Position numbers and translations under genes: made by a program
Assembly: GCA_025201705.1 (NCBI GenBank)
Contig: MU617142.1
Coordinates: 1 to 21,744, forward strand
Source: Dissophora ornata
Lineage: Eukaryota > Mortierellomycota > Mortierellomycetes > Mortierellales > Mortierellaceae
DNA: 21,744 nt
Reading direction: 5' to 3'
Notes under the pieces: model-generated
Told to the model about the DNA's origin: nothing
The model's database searches: none
What the model saw: the letters and a program-made list of their open reading frames with translations, nothing else
Shown: one piece after another, positions 1 through 14,900 of the stretch
Layout of the letters: each line of letters begins with the position of its first letter
How positions within the stretch are numbered: the first letter of the stretch is position 1

Positions 1-237
1 CCTGGAAAAGGTCTTCTGCCTCGTCTAAGCCTAGGTTCACGACAGCTCGCCTTTGCGGAGAATGGCGATGCTCATTCCGTGGATACCGCAATCTACTCGA
101 GCCTTATCAAGAAGTTCCTTGAAGTCAGAGGAGCGGGGCCTTTTCCTCACCAGGGACAAGGCAAGTTTGGAAATCTTGGTGTGGAAGTTGCATCATGTCG
201 AAGGAGAAAAGGTGCTTGGGAGCGGAAAAATGTTTAA
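1..237 (+). CDS. Possible 3' end of a gene entering from the left edge
   Basis: Frame +1 is open from the first base to a TAA at 235-237, giving 78 residues with no start codon needed because the gene would begin outside the window. The stretch around bases 55-120 has a codon pattern like a real fungal exon (GAT GCT CAT TCC GTG GAT ACC), while the end is rich in basic residues. I recognise no domain. A second frame (53-322) is also open, so the reading frame is not settled and the signal could be chance. It is listed only because a coding tail is the simplest reason for an open frame touching the edge. Confidence 0.22.
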   Translation, partial: PGKGLLPRLSLGSRQLAFAENGDAHSVDTAIYSSLIKKFLEVRGAGPFPHQGQGKFGNLGVEVASCRRRKGAWERKNV

Positions 238-2094
238 GGGAAATTTTGATCCCAACTGCGGTATTAAGGTCCAGAATGATGAGAAATGGAGAGGGCTTAT
301 TGTGCCTTTCAAATTAAAGTGACGAACCTGTGATTATTTTGAGGACTAGAGCCCCAGTCTCCAACTTTAAATCCCGAATAATAAGTCACCCACCAATTAA
401 TAAATCGTCTAAAGTCAAAACTATGACAGCACTCCACCAACGATTGTCGCTGGCGATGACGAGTACATACCACGAATAAGGAATAAGAAAGTGAGAAAGG
501 CAAGGGGTTTTGTTATTTCATAGTGTTTTTGGTCAGTAAAACTGCGCAAAAACATTAATGACTAACGGGGTGTTTTAGTTATCAAGACCTCTAGTGTGAC
601 TAGTTGACCCTGAATAAATTTATTTGGCTGAATAACTAACTCAGTGCACAATAATCGAACGGCTCAGTTGGAACTATTTATGCCGCGAAGCAAGGTGGAC
701 CAGGGCGAGGAAGTAAGAGTGGGGGGGTGAGGGTCAGGGTCAGGATTTATTGCAGACTGAGGTTCCATGATGAGACTACACACGACGAACCCTACACCAA
801 AAACCTTAAAACAAGCACACAGCCAGGCAGTTGTTTCAAGAGCACAGCACATTGTTGGGCGTAAATTCGGTCGTGTGCCGTATAATCCAACGCCAAAAGC
901 ACTCTACGAGGAGGAGCGAGAGAACCTACTGCCGAGGATTATGCGTTTTATAAAATCAACCGAAATTCTATTACCTTGCCGTCCCTGGCATACAAGTGTT
1001 CAATAAGCTGTGGCAAGCAGGGTATGAGTTGAGAAACAGAGAAAAGGAAGCTGAAGCAGACTGAAAACAAGATGACATTTTCTGCAGGAATAAAGAGTGC
1101 ATGTGTGGGTGACAGTGAAACAGACTGTCATCTCAGAACATATGTTTTGCAACTGAGGCACGTCCTAAAGATGGCGAACAGAGCAATACAAGTGAAATAC
1201 GGTCAAAAACGATTGGGACGATGGAGTTGTGAGAGAGAATGCTGCAACAGTGTCAATGGCGACAAGAGCGGTTATAGCGTCAAGTGACAGCACTCCTCAA
1301 GAAAGGGCCAAAAAGGAATGCAAGAAAATCAGTAGAAACCCCTGCATCTATTATCAATAGGTCGTGAACGCACTTTCCAGTTGCAAGGCACTCATTTTGA
1401 TTTATTTTGCGACATGCCCGGACACAGACCAAACACGTTACACAACTAAAACCCATATTGGCTTGCTTGATTAGGAATAGAAGCTTGATCCGCCTTAGCT
1501 GCAGAGAGCTCTCCTGTCAGAGCCGTGGTTCAGGGAAACATATACGGTGTCAGTGGAGCCGACTCGGAGCGGTGTGTTTGGCAATTGATGCTCAGCCCTT
1601 TTGCACGCCAAACAGCGCCAGTTTACTTACGCTTCTTTGCTTCGGTGAGCAGCATCTTGCTCTCAAGAAAGAGCAATTTGGATGATGGCACCCGCTTAGC
1701 ATAGACCGCCTAGATGTACGGGGAGCATAGGGTGGCCAGAAACGCAGAATGAATGTCAGCACAGGCTACTGGAATTATGCAAAGCCTGGTTATGACTCTC
1801 GCCCACAAAGCACGGCTCAGCTCACGCACTGCATTAGGTCTCAGGGTCGTCAACTCATCTGCCAAGATGTCGAGCTCATGAATCTACTTGGCACAATCGA
1901 AGGATCGTACAAAAGTCAACAAGCGTGTATCAAGCGGGAAGAGTTCATGGTGCGCACGACAAGAGAGCTGCTGTGCACCTTGTTTTTGAGTTCCTCCGAC
2001 ATGGCGATGGTGTTCTTGGAATGACGGTCAACACAGGAAAGAAAAAAATAAAAAATAAAAATAAAAAATCCCTGGAAGAAGTCACGCCGCTGGT
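238..2094. other. Intergenic region without a recognisable gene
   Basis: I find no protein family, tRNA or rRNA here. The open frames are short (under 100 codons), overlap on both strands and look like random sequence. Two small structures are visible: a 7-bp inverted repeat at 314-320/364-370 and a G-rich run at 721-739. The right end, from about 2040, contains A-rich sequence just beyond the end of the L3 gene. Confidence 0.6.
721..739 (+). other. G-quadruplex-type motif
   Basis: A run of seven G (721-727) is followed by GGG at 731-733 and GGG at 737-739, separated by TGA and TCA. The G7 run can supply two G-triplets, so the pattern of four G3 tracts with short loops is met. It lies in the intergenic region, so any role is unknown. 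Confidence 0.5.
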
Positions 2095-2098
2095 TTAT
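2093..2098 (-). terminator. Poly(A) signal of the L3 gene
   Basis: Read on the minus strand, AATAAA lies about 31 nt past the L3 stop codon, the usual place for the cleavage/polyadenylation hexamer. Confidence 0.6.
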
Positions 2099-2129
2099 TT
2101 TATGCACATGAACAAGGCAATTATACTCT

Positions 2130-3706
2130 TCAAAGATCCCTTTTCAAGGTGCCCTGGAACTGCTGACGCTCCTCGCGGGTCTGGAAGCGGCCGTGGCCAA
2201 ACTTGGATGAGGTGTCTATAAACTTGAGTTGGACATTCTCCAAGGCAGACCGCTTGGTGTGGACTAAAAGGGACTTGCGGAGGGTGACAACACGCTTCTT
2301 GGTACCGGCACAGCATCCCTTGATCATGACATAGTCTTCGTTTACGATACCGTAATGAGGGAAGCCTCCAAGGGGAGTGATGGCCTTCTCGGTCAAATCG
2401 TACTCAGTCTTAGCGTTCGACTTGTCCTCGCCCCTGCCGATGCGGTAGATCTTCTTGTTGACCTCAGTACGGTGATGGTAACCGTTCTGACCAGCGCGGG
2501 GAACAGAATACATGACACGAGAAGGATGCCATGCTCCGATACACGCAACCTTACGGAGACCCTTGTGAGTCTTGCGAGGAAGCTTCTTGGTGCCCCAACG
2601 ATGGGTAACACCTTCAAATCCGTGACCCTTAGTAACGGCAATGACATCAATCATCTCGTCCTGCTCCAGCACAGAATTAATATCGACAGTCTTCTCAAAG
2701 TGCTCATGTGCAAAGTTGACCTTGTCCGTGACCGACCCTCCGTTTAATTGAATCTCCATAACGTGGGCCTTCTTCTGGCCGATCTTGACCTTGCGGACTT
2801 GAGTGTGGGCAATGACACGGACGACAGAGCAGTACTTCTTGATGCGCTCAAGTTCGCGGAGGACAGGCTTGGCGCCGTTGGCATGCTGCTTGGCATACTT
2901 GGTGAAAGCCTTCTTCTTGGAGTGATACCAGTTTTTGTAGAAGCGACGCTTAAGTTCCTCAGACAAGTGCTCAGCCCAGACGGTGGTCAAGGAGCGGAGA
3001 CCGCGGGGGGTCTCGACGTAACCAACAACACCTACAACGACCATGGGAGGGGTTTCGATGATGGTGACAGCTTCGACAATCTCCTTCTTGTGCATCTTGG
3101 AGCCGGGACGGTCCAAGTCGCGGACGACGTGGGTCATGCCAGCCTTGTAACCCATGAAGGCGGTCAGATGGACGGGCTTGGAGGCATCATCCTTTGGGAA
3201 GGACTTCGCCTTGCCTCTGTGGCGGGCAGCACGCTTGCGGGGCAAGAACCCGAGGGAACCGTGGCGCGGTCTTTCAAACTTGCGGTGAGACTAGTTGTGG
3301 TGAGTAAATAGCAATGGAGAGGATTAGGTCTCCATGGAGCACAAAATTGGTGGCGCTGCACTTGAAGGGAATTTTCTCAGTCCTGAAATCCCTGAAATTG
3401 CACTTTTGTGAATCCTGGAGATGAAACCTCTCCAGGGACCCAAATAACGAGCAGGAAGAAGAACAGGGGTGGGTTACACAGCGACCATCGATCAAAGTGC
3501 GGGAGAGCAAAGGAACGTGCTGTGCAATAATGGGGGGTCGGATAAGGTAGACGGCTGGTGGATGCCTGGGTGCCTCAGTGCGATACGAGTCCAGGGCAGC
3601 ATTGGAACAGGAAGGTTGCCGGCAAAGCCGATAGCAGCCGATGGATAGATCAATGGATGATGGATGGAAGATTGCAATCCGGAGAATATGGATGAGAAAG
3701 TACCAT
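2130..3706 (-). CDS. RPL3: 60S ribosomal protein L3 (uL3)
   Basis: This is the large-subunit protein that reaches into the peptidyl-transferase centre. The coding sequence is complement(2130..3290, 3704..3706), 387 aa, the length of yeast L3. The main exon carries [16 protein letters not shown] N-terminal residues without their Met. An acceptor CTAG at 3291-3294 precedes TCT CAC, and the only suitable AUG I see is at 3706-3704, followed directly by a GTACTT donor, so exon 1 codes only for Met and intron 1 is 413 nt. With this start, the histidine methylated in yeast L3 (His243) and Trp255 of the central finger fall at exactly 243 and 255 here ([15 protein letters not shown]). The C-terminus ends GTLKRDL. 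The leader is CT-rich just before the AUG, as in many ribosomal protein genes. The donor is inferred; the rest is certain. Confidence 0.97.
3291..3703 (-). other. First intron of RPL3, 413 nt
   Basis: This intron is bounded by GTACTT (3703-3698) and CTAG (3294-3291) on the minus strand. It is four to five times longer than most introns in the window. It contains a perfect 8-bp hairpin (3414-3421 with 3429-3436, 7-nt loop). I searched by eye for box C/D snoRNA motifs on the transcribed strand and found no convincing C box, so no intronic snoRNA is called. Confidence 0.75.
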
Positions 3707-3944
3707 TTTAGAGCGTAACGAAGGAGAAGGAGGAGGAGTGAACGAAGCTTTCGATCTGCAGAGTGAAATGCCTCCGCTGCTCTGTGCAGCACGTGTGTCC
3801 CTCCACCTCAGCCACTTTCTTCCCACCTTCATGTGCCCCTTCGTCACATGGAATGACATGGCCATCTGACCCACGCCGAACCTCTTCTTCAATACCCATC
3901 CAACACACGAACACACGCACACACCCACATCGCTCTATTGCATC
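3707..3944. promoter_or_regulatory. Shared divergent promoter of RPL3 and VMA10
   Basis: These 238 bp separate the two start codons. On the RPL3 side the leader is a pyrimidine-rich run (minus strand, about 3745-3710). On the VMA10 side the leader is rich in CA (about 3898-3930). A CACGTG E-box is present at 3790-3795. No clear TATA box is seen. Both products are highly expressed housekeeping proteins, which fits a common bidirectional promoter, but co-regulation is inference. Confidence 0.6.
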
Positions 3945-4663
3945 ATGGTAACAATACCCGCTTCTTGTCTTTGCTCGGTCGAGTCATTAGTGTCGGACAA
4001 ACATTGACCCTGACCGGCTGCCTGCTATTTTCTATTATTTTTTTTTGGCTTGTTGCAGGCCGCATCAAACTCCACAGGCATTCAGACGCTTCTCGAGGCG
4101 GAGAAAGAGGCTGCCAAGATCGTTCAAAAGGCGCGCCAGTGTAAAGAACCAGTTGCCATCCTAACCCTAACTCAAGTGCGCCCTGAAATTGTAAATGGAA
4201 GTTTGACAATGCCATGACTGACGACGCGTACCTGTCTTTTTGCCGCTCGTCTTTTGCTGTCGATTGCTAGACCGCGTCCAGAGGCTCAAGGACGCTCGTG
4301 CAGAGGCTGCAAAGGAAATTGAGGAGCTGAAGGCTGACAAAAACGAGGCCTTCAAGAGTTTTGAGCAGGAGGTAGGCGGTGTCTAAAGTGACTAAAGTCT
4401 GCAGTATCGGGTCATCTATCGGTCGCCCTGTTGCAGCAGATCAGTCAGGTTGTACAATGTACTCACAAATCGCTGCCACTCTTTCGTAGCATGCTGGATC
4501 GTCTGACCAAACATCTCACCGCGTGGAGGTGGAGACTGAGCAAAAGCGCGTCGAGATTGAGGAGGCCTTCGGCAAGAACCGTGACGCTGTCCTTCAAAAA
4601 CTGCTCGAGACAGTCTACGCGGTTGAGCCAAAGATCCACCGGAACGCCCGCTTGGGCCACTAG
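3945..4663 (+). CDS. VMA10: V-type proton ATPase subunit G
   Basis: Subunit G pairs with subunit E in the peripheral stalks that hold the V1 head of the vacuolar proton pump to the membrane sector. Exons are 3945-3947, 4059-4140, 4271-4371 and 4490-4663; the phases fit and give 119 aa, close to the yeast protein (114 aa). Exon 1 is only the AUG, followed by a GTAACA donor. The N-terminal third carries the family signature: GIQTLLEAEKEAAKIVQKAR, then YRVQRLKDARAEAAKEIEEL. It is a nearly continuous charged helix as expected for a stalk coiled coil, and lacks a signal peptide or membrane segment. Introns are 111, 130 and 118 nt. The gene is divergent from RPL3 and has a possible AATAAA at 4743-4748. 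Confidence 0.96.
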
Positions 4664-5162
4664 ACCACAAAGCATGCAGCTATCGATGATTCTCTCTACA
4701 TGCCATCGTTAGCCCCGAAATACATCTTTGCGTCTCTATCAGAATAAACGGTCGAGTTGCCGATAGCATGCTGTGCACGCGCAGGATTCTATGCGAGGCG
4801 ATGGCTATAGCCCAATGAAATAACATGGATTGTCGTAGCAACTATGGAGAGCAATGGAGAGCGCGAAACTAGGATACTAGGATGTTGGATCTGATAAGTT
4901 TGAATAACAATAACCGCGGGTACAGGAACCAAGCACCTTGGCAGCATAAAATTTCCTTTTGCGGGTGCGCGCGCGCTAAGTCGGCGGGAACGCAATTTTG
5001 CCAAATGTCTTGGCAACTGGTTCTTGTGCCCTGCCCGGGTAAACAAACACTCGCCTGAAAGTGAGGGATTGTGCCTGAGATCACCGCAGCTGCGATTCGA
5101 GCAAGTTCATCCGCCACAAAACCATGCCATGGATAGCAGAAAAGATACAGAGAGGAACACGG

Positions 5163-5208
<46 letters not shown>

Positions 5209-5302
5209 TAAAAAAAAAGTATAAAAAAGAAGCATAATGAATCATTCACAACTCGCCATCACTCAATCGACAACAGCAACAACAAACACCAATCAGTCAA
5301 CC
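4664..5302. promoter_or_regulatory. Intergenic region with A43 tract and twin TATA elements
   Basis: This stretch lies between VMA10 and the Apd1-like gene. An AATAAA at 4743-4748 can serve VMA10. An uninterrupted run of 43 A lies at 5163-5205, followed by two TATAAAAA elements at about 5207 and 5220. Bases 5240-5302 are rich in CAA and CAAC and look like an unstructured 5' leader. A poly(dA:dT) tract followed by TATA is a typical nucleosome-depleted promoter arrangement, here read as the promoter of the next gene. Confidence 0.6.
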
Positions 5303-6268
5303 ATGAATATAGTCCAGGGCATGTTTCTCAAGGCCAAAAGGCTGGCCACCGGCAGTCCGGAAGAGGACCTCGCTGCATCACCATTTGTATCCGTATCCGA
5401 CTGCCATGGCTGCGAGAGTCCCTGTCAGGACGAGGATCACCCGCACTACCCATCCTTCCTCAAAATCAACCAGGACATGCCTCTGCTCTACTCTGTGAAA
5501 CCCTACACGCGTCACGTTCTCATCTCGACCGGCAAAGAGGACTGGGAATCGCATATCGACGACGACAAGAGCTCACTCGCCTATCATCTCTCTAGGGCCA
5601 TCGATGACGGGCAAAGGCAGATCAGGGAGGCAACTGGCGACAGCCCAGACAGGATTATCCTAACAAACAGCTCGCGAAAGGCAGAGGACTGGAATGGGCC
5701 TGGATGGCAGGTTATTGTCCTGCCGGACCAGATCGTTGTCAACAACGTCACTGCGGACCAGTGCAACGACTTTTTCGAGGCATTTCTAAAGCCTTCAGTT
5801 GGATCCGTCAACCTTGTGGTGCCTGCAGCACCCGACGTCGACGCACCAGGGCTAGGACAGGCCAGCAAAGCCGAGATCACCGTAGGCAAGACCACGTTCA
5901 TAGCCTCTCGTTGGCAACCCAAAGCCGCAATTATGATTTGCTCTCACAAAAGACGGGACAAGCGTTGTGGTGTGACAGCCCCGATCCTCAAGAAGGAGTT
6001 TACTCGTATCCTGCGATCCAAGGATCTTTATGGCGACTGCGAGGGCGACGTCGAGATATGGATGATAAGCCATATTGGTGGACACAAGTTTGCTGGCAAC
6101 GTGATTGTGCACAAGACGGAGGGTCTGGCAGTGTGGTATGGCCGTGTGGAGCCGTGTCATTCGCAGGCGATTGTCGAGGCTACGGTTGAGCGTGGGGAGG
6201 TGATCAGGGAGCTTTATCGGGGTAGCATGAATGGCAGCTTTGACCACCAAAAGAAGATTGCGTGGTAG
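5303..6268 (+). CDS. APD1: Apd1-like sucrase/ferredoxin-domain [2Fe-2S] protein
   Basis: This is an intronless gene for a thioredoxin-fold ferredoxin of the sucrase/ferredoxin-like family, whose yeast members Apd1 and Aim32 bind a [2Fe-2S] cluster through two Cys and two His. From the chosen start the ligand set is Cys213, Cys222 (CSHKRRDKRC) and His257, His261 (HIGGH). The C-x8-C and H-x3-H spacings match the family. The domain continues with FAGNVIVHKTEGLAVWYGRV. A further Cys group (DCHGCESPC) lies near the N-terminus. An upstream in-frame AUG at 5237 would add 22 residues rich in Thr, Asn and Gln, but it sits only about 10 nt after the TATA elements, so 5303 (321 aa) is preferred. The cellular role of the family is poorly known; yeast apd1 mutants are linked to redox-drug sensitivity. 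It could equally be named for Aim32. Confidence 0.92.
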   Translation: MNIVQGMFLKAKRLATGSPEEDLAASPFVSVSDCHGCESPCQDEDHPHYPSFLKINQDMPLLYSVKPYTRHVLISTGKEDWESHIDDDKSSLAYHLSRAIDDGQRQIREATGDSPDRIILTNSSRKAEDWNGPGWQVIVLPDQIVVNNVTADQCNDFFEAFLKPSVGSVNLVVPAAPDVDAPGLGQASKAEITVGKTTFIASRWQPKAAIMICSHKRRDKRCGVTAPILKKEFTRILRSKDLYGDCEGDVEIWMISHIGGHKFAGNVIVHKTEGLAVWYGRVEPCHSQAIVEATVERGEVIRELYRGSMNGSFDHQKKIAW

Positions 6269-6621
6269 CGTAGTGCATTAAACATGTAATCCTGCATTGT
6301 TGCAATCTCATGCTGCTGCCGATGGGATAAATGACGACAGAAACACATGCACAGTACACCAAGCATTCACCCTTTTTAATCACTTTCCTTTCTCCCCACT
6401 CATTGTTTTCGTCGTTTGCTTTCCACTTCTCCTCCTTGTCTTCGCCTTCTTCCTCCTCGTCTGTGTGTCATCACATTTATTCGGATACACTCCAGGCCTA
6501 GCTCATCGCTTGATCACTCGGCTCTCCATCCACCCCATCCCGCCCTTTTCATTCAACTGCTCAACACAACGCTCATTTCAAGCTGCACAAGGAGAGAGAG
6601 AGAGAGAGAGAGCGAGAGAAA
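6269..6621. promoter_or_regulatory. Promoter and leader region of the muskelin gene
   Basis: This spacer holds an ATTAAA at about 6277 that could end the Apd1-like transcript, a long pyrimidine-rich stretch at about 6366-6470, and a GA dinucleotide microsatellite at about 6592-6612 that ends within 10 nt of the muskelin start. Short open frames here are low-complexity and not convincing. Confidence 0.5.
6592..6618 (+). repeat. (GA)n microsatellite immediately before the muskelin AUG
   Basis: About ten GA units with one GC interruption near 6613 lie in the presumed 5' leader, directly before tandem ATG ATG codons at 6622-6627. Confidence 0.85.
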
Positions 6622-11901
<5,280 letters not shown>

Positions 11902-11945
11902 GCAATGCGGAAATTAAAAATATTATGTTTATTGAATGTGAATGT
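11902..11945. terminator. Shared 3' region of muskelin and INTS4
   Basis: Only 44 bp separate the two stop codons. ATTAAA on the plus strand (11913-11918) and AATAAA on the minus strand (11928-11933) can serve as poly(A) signals for the two genes. Since cleavage occurs downstream of each hexamer, the two 3' UTRs probably overlap. Confidence 0.55.
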
Positions 11946-14900
11946 TCACTGTGAAAACAGGGCACGACGTGATACGTAGTAGGTGATGCTCTTTGAGATC
12001 TCAAGTGTGCTCTGGTTCTGCTCAGCCAAGGCGGACGATGAAGCTGTTGATGTAGAGCTGTGGGAGGTCATCACATTGCTTGCCGATCTTCCATCGGATG
12101 CTCGTTGCTTCCCCAGCATGGAAAATGCTTGTGGCTGCTGTCGATGTTGCGATTGCGAAAGCGGATTGTTCGACTGTCTTAAAGCGACATCCGCAGCTAC
12201 TCCTGACCCCTGCAATAACTGCTGCTGCCGTTTCTCAAAGACGACTTCTTCTGCAAATCGACATATGAACTCGTCATGACCAACCAGATCCGGATGAAAG
12301 GATCGAGTAAGTGTTATCCGTAGCTCCGCCGGTGATGTGCCCCACGCGGCATCTGGATAAATCTCGATCGAGGTGCGAAGTCTATAAGTCCTCGCTCGGG
12401 GGCTAGAATCTCCTCGCTCAGCCAACTTCTCTTCTCTCCGCTCCGTGGGATGTGAGTCGTCGCTCCCTTCGTCGACCAGGGTGAAATGGTCCAGTGGCGG
12501 GTAATAATGACGCACCACATCCTGCGGAAATGTCACCTGTACCGCTATACCAGCTGTATCGCGAACATGGTGGATCAGCCCTTCCACTTGAACCAGGAAC
12601 GGGAAGGAAGGGTGGACATCCAGAGGGTTATCGCGATTTGGCAAGGGCTTAAGGACTTGGGCGCCAATCCTTTGGAGGCGTAGTTTACTGAAATCGATCT
12701 CCATCGGCACAAATTTCTGCAGGAAAATGATAATGAGAATTAAAAGTGAGAAAGAGGTGGAAACCGATTATAATGATCTTGCTTTACCGCACCGAGACTT
12801 ACAACAATGTTTGACATCAGTCTGGTGATTTCCCGTGTCGATGGCGATTTCAAGGCTCTGAGCATAGCTATCCGGAGATCGCCAAGCTGAACTCTGTGTC
12901 TCCGAACACGTTCCTCATCGACTTCTGGCTGGTCCATTTGATTCAACAAATTGGTAGTTCTCTTAATGGCCTGTTGCAGCATTACTTGTAGGTACCCTCG
13001 CGTCAGTCCATGCTCCTCAAGAACAGGTACTGTCGACAAAGGCAAGCCCCTAACATTGATTGCGGAAGATGTGGTCGTTTTCTTTTGCACCATCCCGAAG
13101 AACCAGACTAGATTTGCCAAGATACGGAAGTAGCCCACGGAGATGTTGGATGTGGCATCGGCCCCGAGGAAGGTGTGATCCATGTAGTAAGATAACCGAA
13201 ATAATTGAGCAGAAAGCACAGGCGCCAGCACTACAAATGACGGAGTTTCATAGCAATCTTGAATCCGGACAAGAAGTTCACAGCAGTCCAAGAACATATC
13301 CGCATACTCCGCGTTTCGGCCTTGATTGGCGTGCACGTTGACAATGTACCGAAGATCACGTTGACATACAGCAATTTGCTGAAGGATCATCGCTCGCCTA
13401 CTGCCGCTGGTACTGCCTGTCTGCTCTGTCTGGTTGGAATTACGCCACAATCCGTAGATACGCTCCAGGTTTCGAAGCGCCCGCTCGTAAAATGACTCGG
13501 CGTCGTGCTCGGTCTGGACACGCATCGCAGCGATAGTGGTAGCATACGCAGAAGAGACGTTACTAACAGTCATAGGATTATTCGAGCCAAGATCAACTGT
13601 CTCTGTGTCGGCGGCTGCGCCGTTGGCAATAGTCATAGTAAGGGCTGAGGCTAATTCTCGCAAAGGCTGCGTCCCCGGGCAAGGAATTTCCTAGTATCAT
13701 GAGCAGACATTCGTGTAAGCGAACCAATACCATTTTTGCCTATGATCGATATGGGCCGCCTGTTAAGACCTAACTGGCATTAATAAACATACCGAAGGCT
13801 CGGGGAAGCAGTTGGAGTATTTGTCTCGCAGATACGTATAATGCTTGTAGGTGTACTTTGGCAGCATCCGCAGAATGCGCGGATTCGGAATTGCCGCATT
13901 GAAGATAAGGATCAAATGTCCACCGTCTAGATAACAAAGGAAACAAAGGGGGAACGGAACAGTCAGCATTCAGGTGAGGGCTAGACAGGGCTAGTCACCT
14001 CCAGGAGCAACAAACCGTGGCATCGCGTCCGACGCTAGCAACTTACACAGCACATTCTCGACGTTTTCTTCAATCGGCAAATACATCTTGTCGAGGTGCA
14101 ACATTTCGGATACTATGGATTCTTCAGAATCGAACGAGCCATAGTAAATGTCAGCGGAAGTCTAGAGTTTCAGCCGTTGGGAAACTTTCCTGCAGCGAAA
14201 GAAGTACACATAGCCTACCAACAAATGCGCCATGACGTCGCGCGACAGCTCTGATGCACTGGTAAATAGACAACTGATCCTCTGGAAATCTTGTCATATT
14301 CGACTCGATACTTGCGAGAAAATATCCCATTCCGTCGGCAGTAGCCATCGTCACGACCCTGAATTAGTTAAATAGAAATTATTCGAGGGCCAGGTGAGAT
14401 ACCAAGGCGATGAAAAAACATATGAGCAAGATCGGCACCGATACGTACTCCAGCATCCTGTGGGTGGACTCTCGTACATCACGATCGGCATCCTCGAGAA
14501 CGCCTAAAGCAATCTGGAGCTGCTCTGTATCAAAAGTGATAGGGGACTTGCTTCCGATTCTGTAGAGACTCGTCAGCGCATTCAGACGCACGTAGTCGAT
14601 CTCATCCATGAACATGTCTGTTGTGTTATCAATAAAAGGGCATTAGGATATACTTGTCAAATCAAAAATGGTATATGATACTCAATTTCGCACGCGGGCA
14701 AGTTTTACTTACCAACCATGTAATCCAAAGCGAGAAGTGAAAACTCGGGATTGTGAAGACACAACTCGCAGATCGAATCTAATCATAAAAATTAGCCCTC
14801 CCATTTGAGGGAAAACAAATTAGTAGAAACTCGTTGCGCGGATCCATAGACAGCTCAGGTGATGTAATCCAAGAGTCTCCTTACTGATAGCAGCATTTCT

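Noticed and set aside
2355..3311. Long plus-strand open frames opposite RPL3
   Set aside because: They mirror the codon structure of the L3 exon on the other strand and resemble no protein family.
3274..3792. 172-codon minus-strand open frame
   Set aside because: It covers the RPL3 intron and leader; low-complexity Leu runs come from the CT-rich leader.
4161..4172. Telomere-like CTAACCCTAACT
   Set aside because: Fewer than two full repeats, inside a VMA10 intron; chance or at most a minor motif.
4869..5249. 126-codon minus-strand frame with a Phe run
   Set aside because: The Phe run is the complement of the A43 tract and the rest shows no family resemblance.
14771..14780. tRNA B-box-like GATCGAATC
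   Set aside because: It lies within an INTS4 exon/acceptor and no A box or cloverleaf surrounds it.
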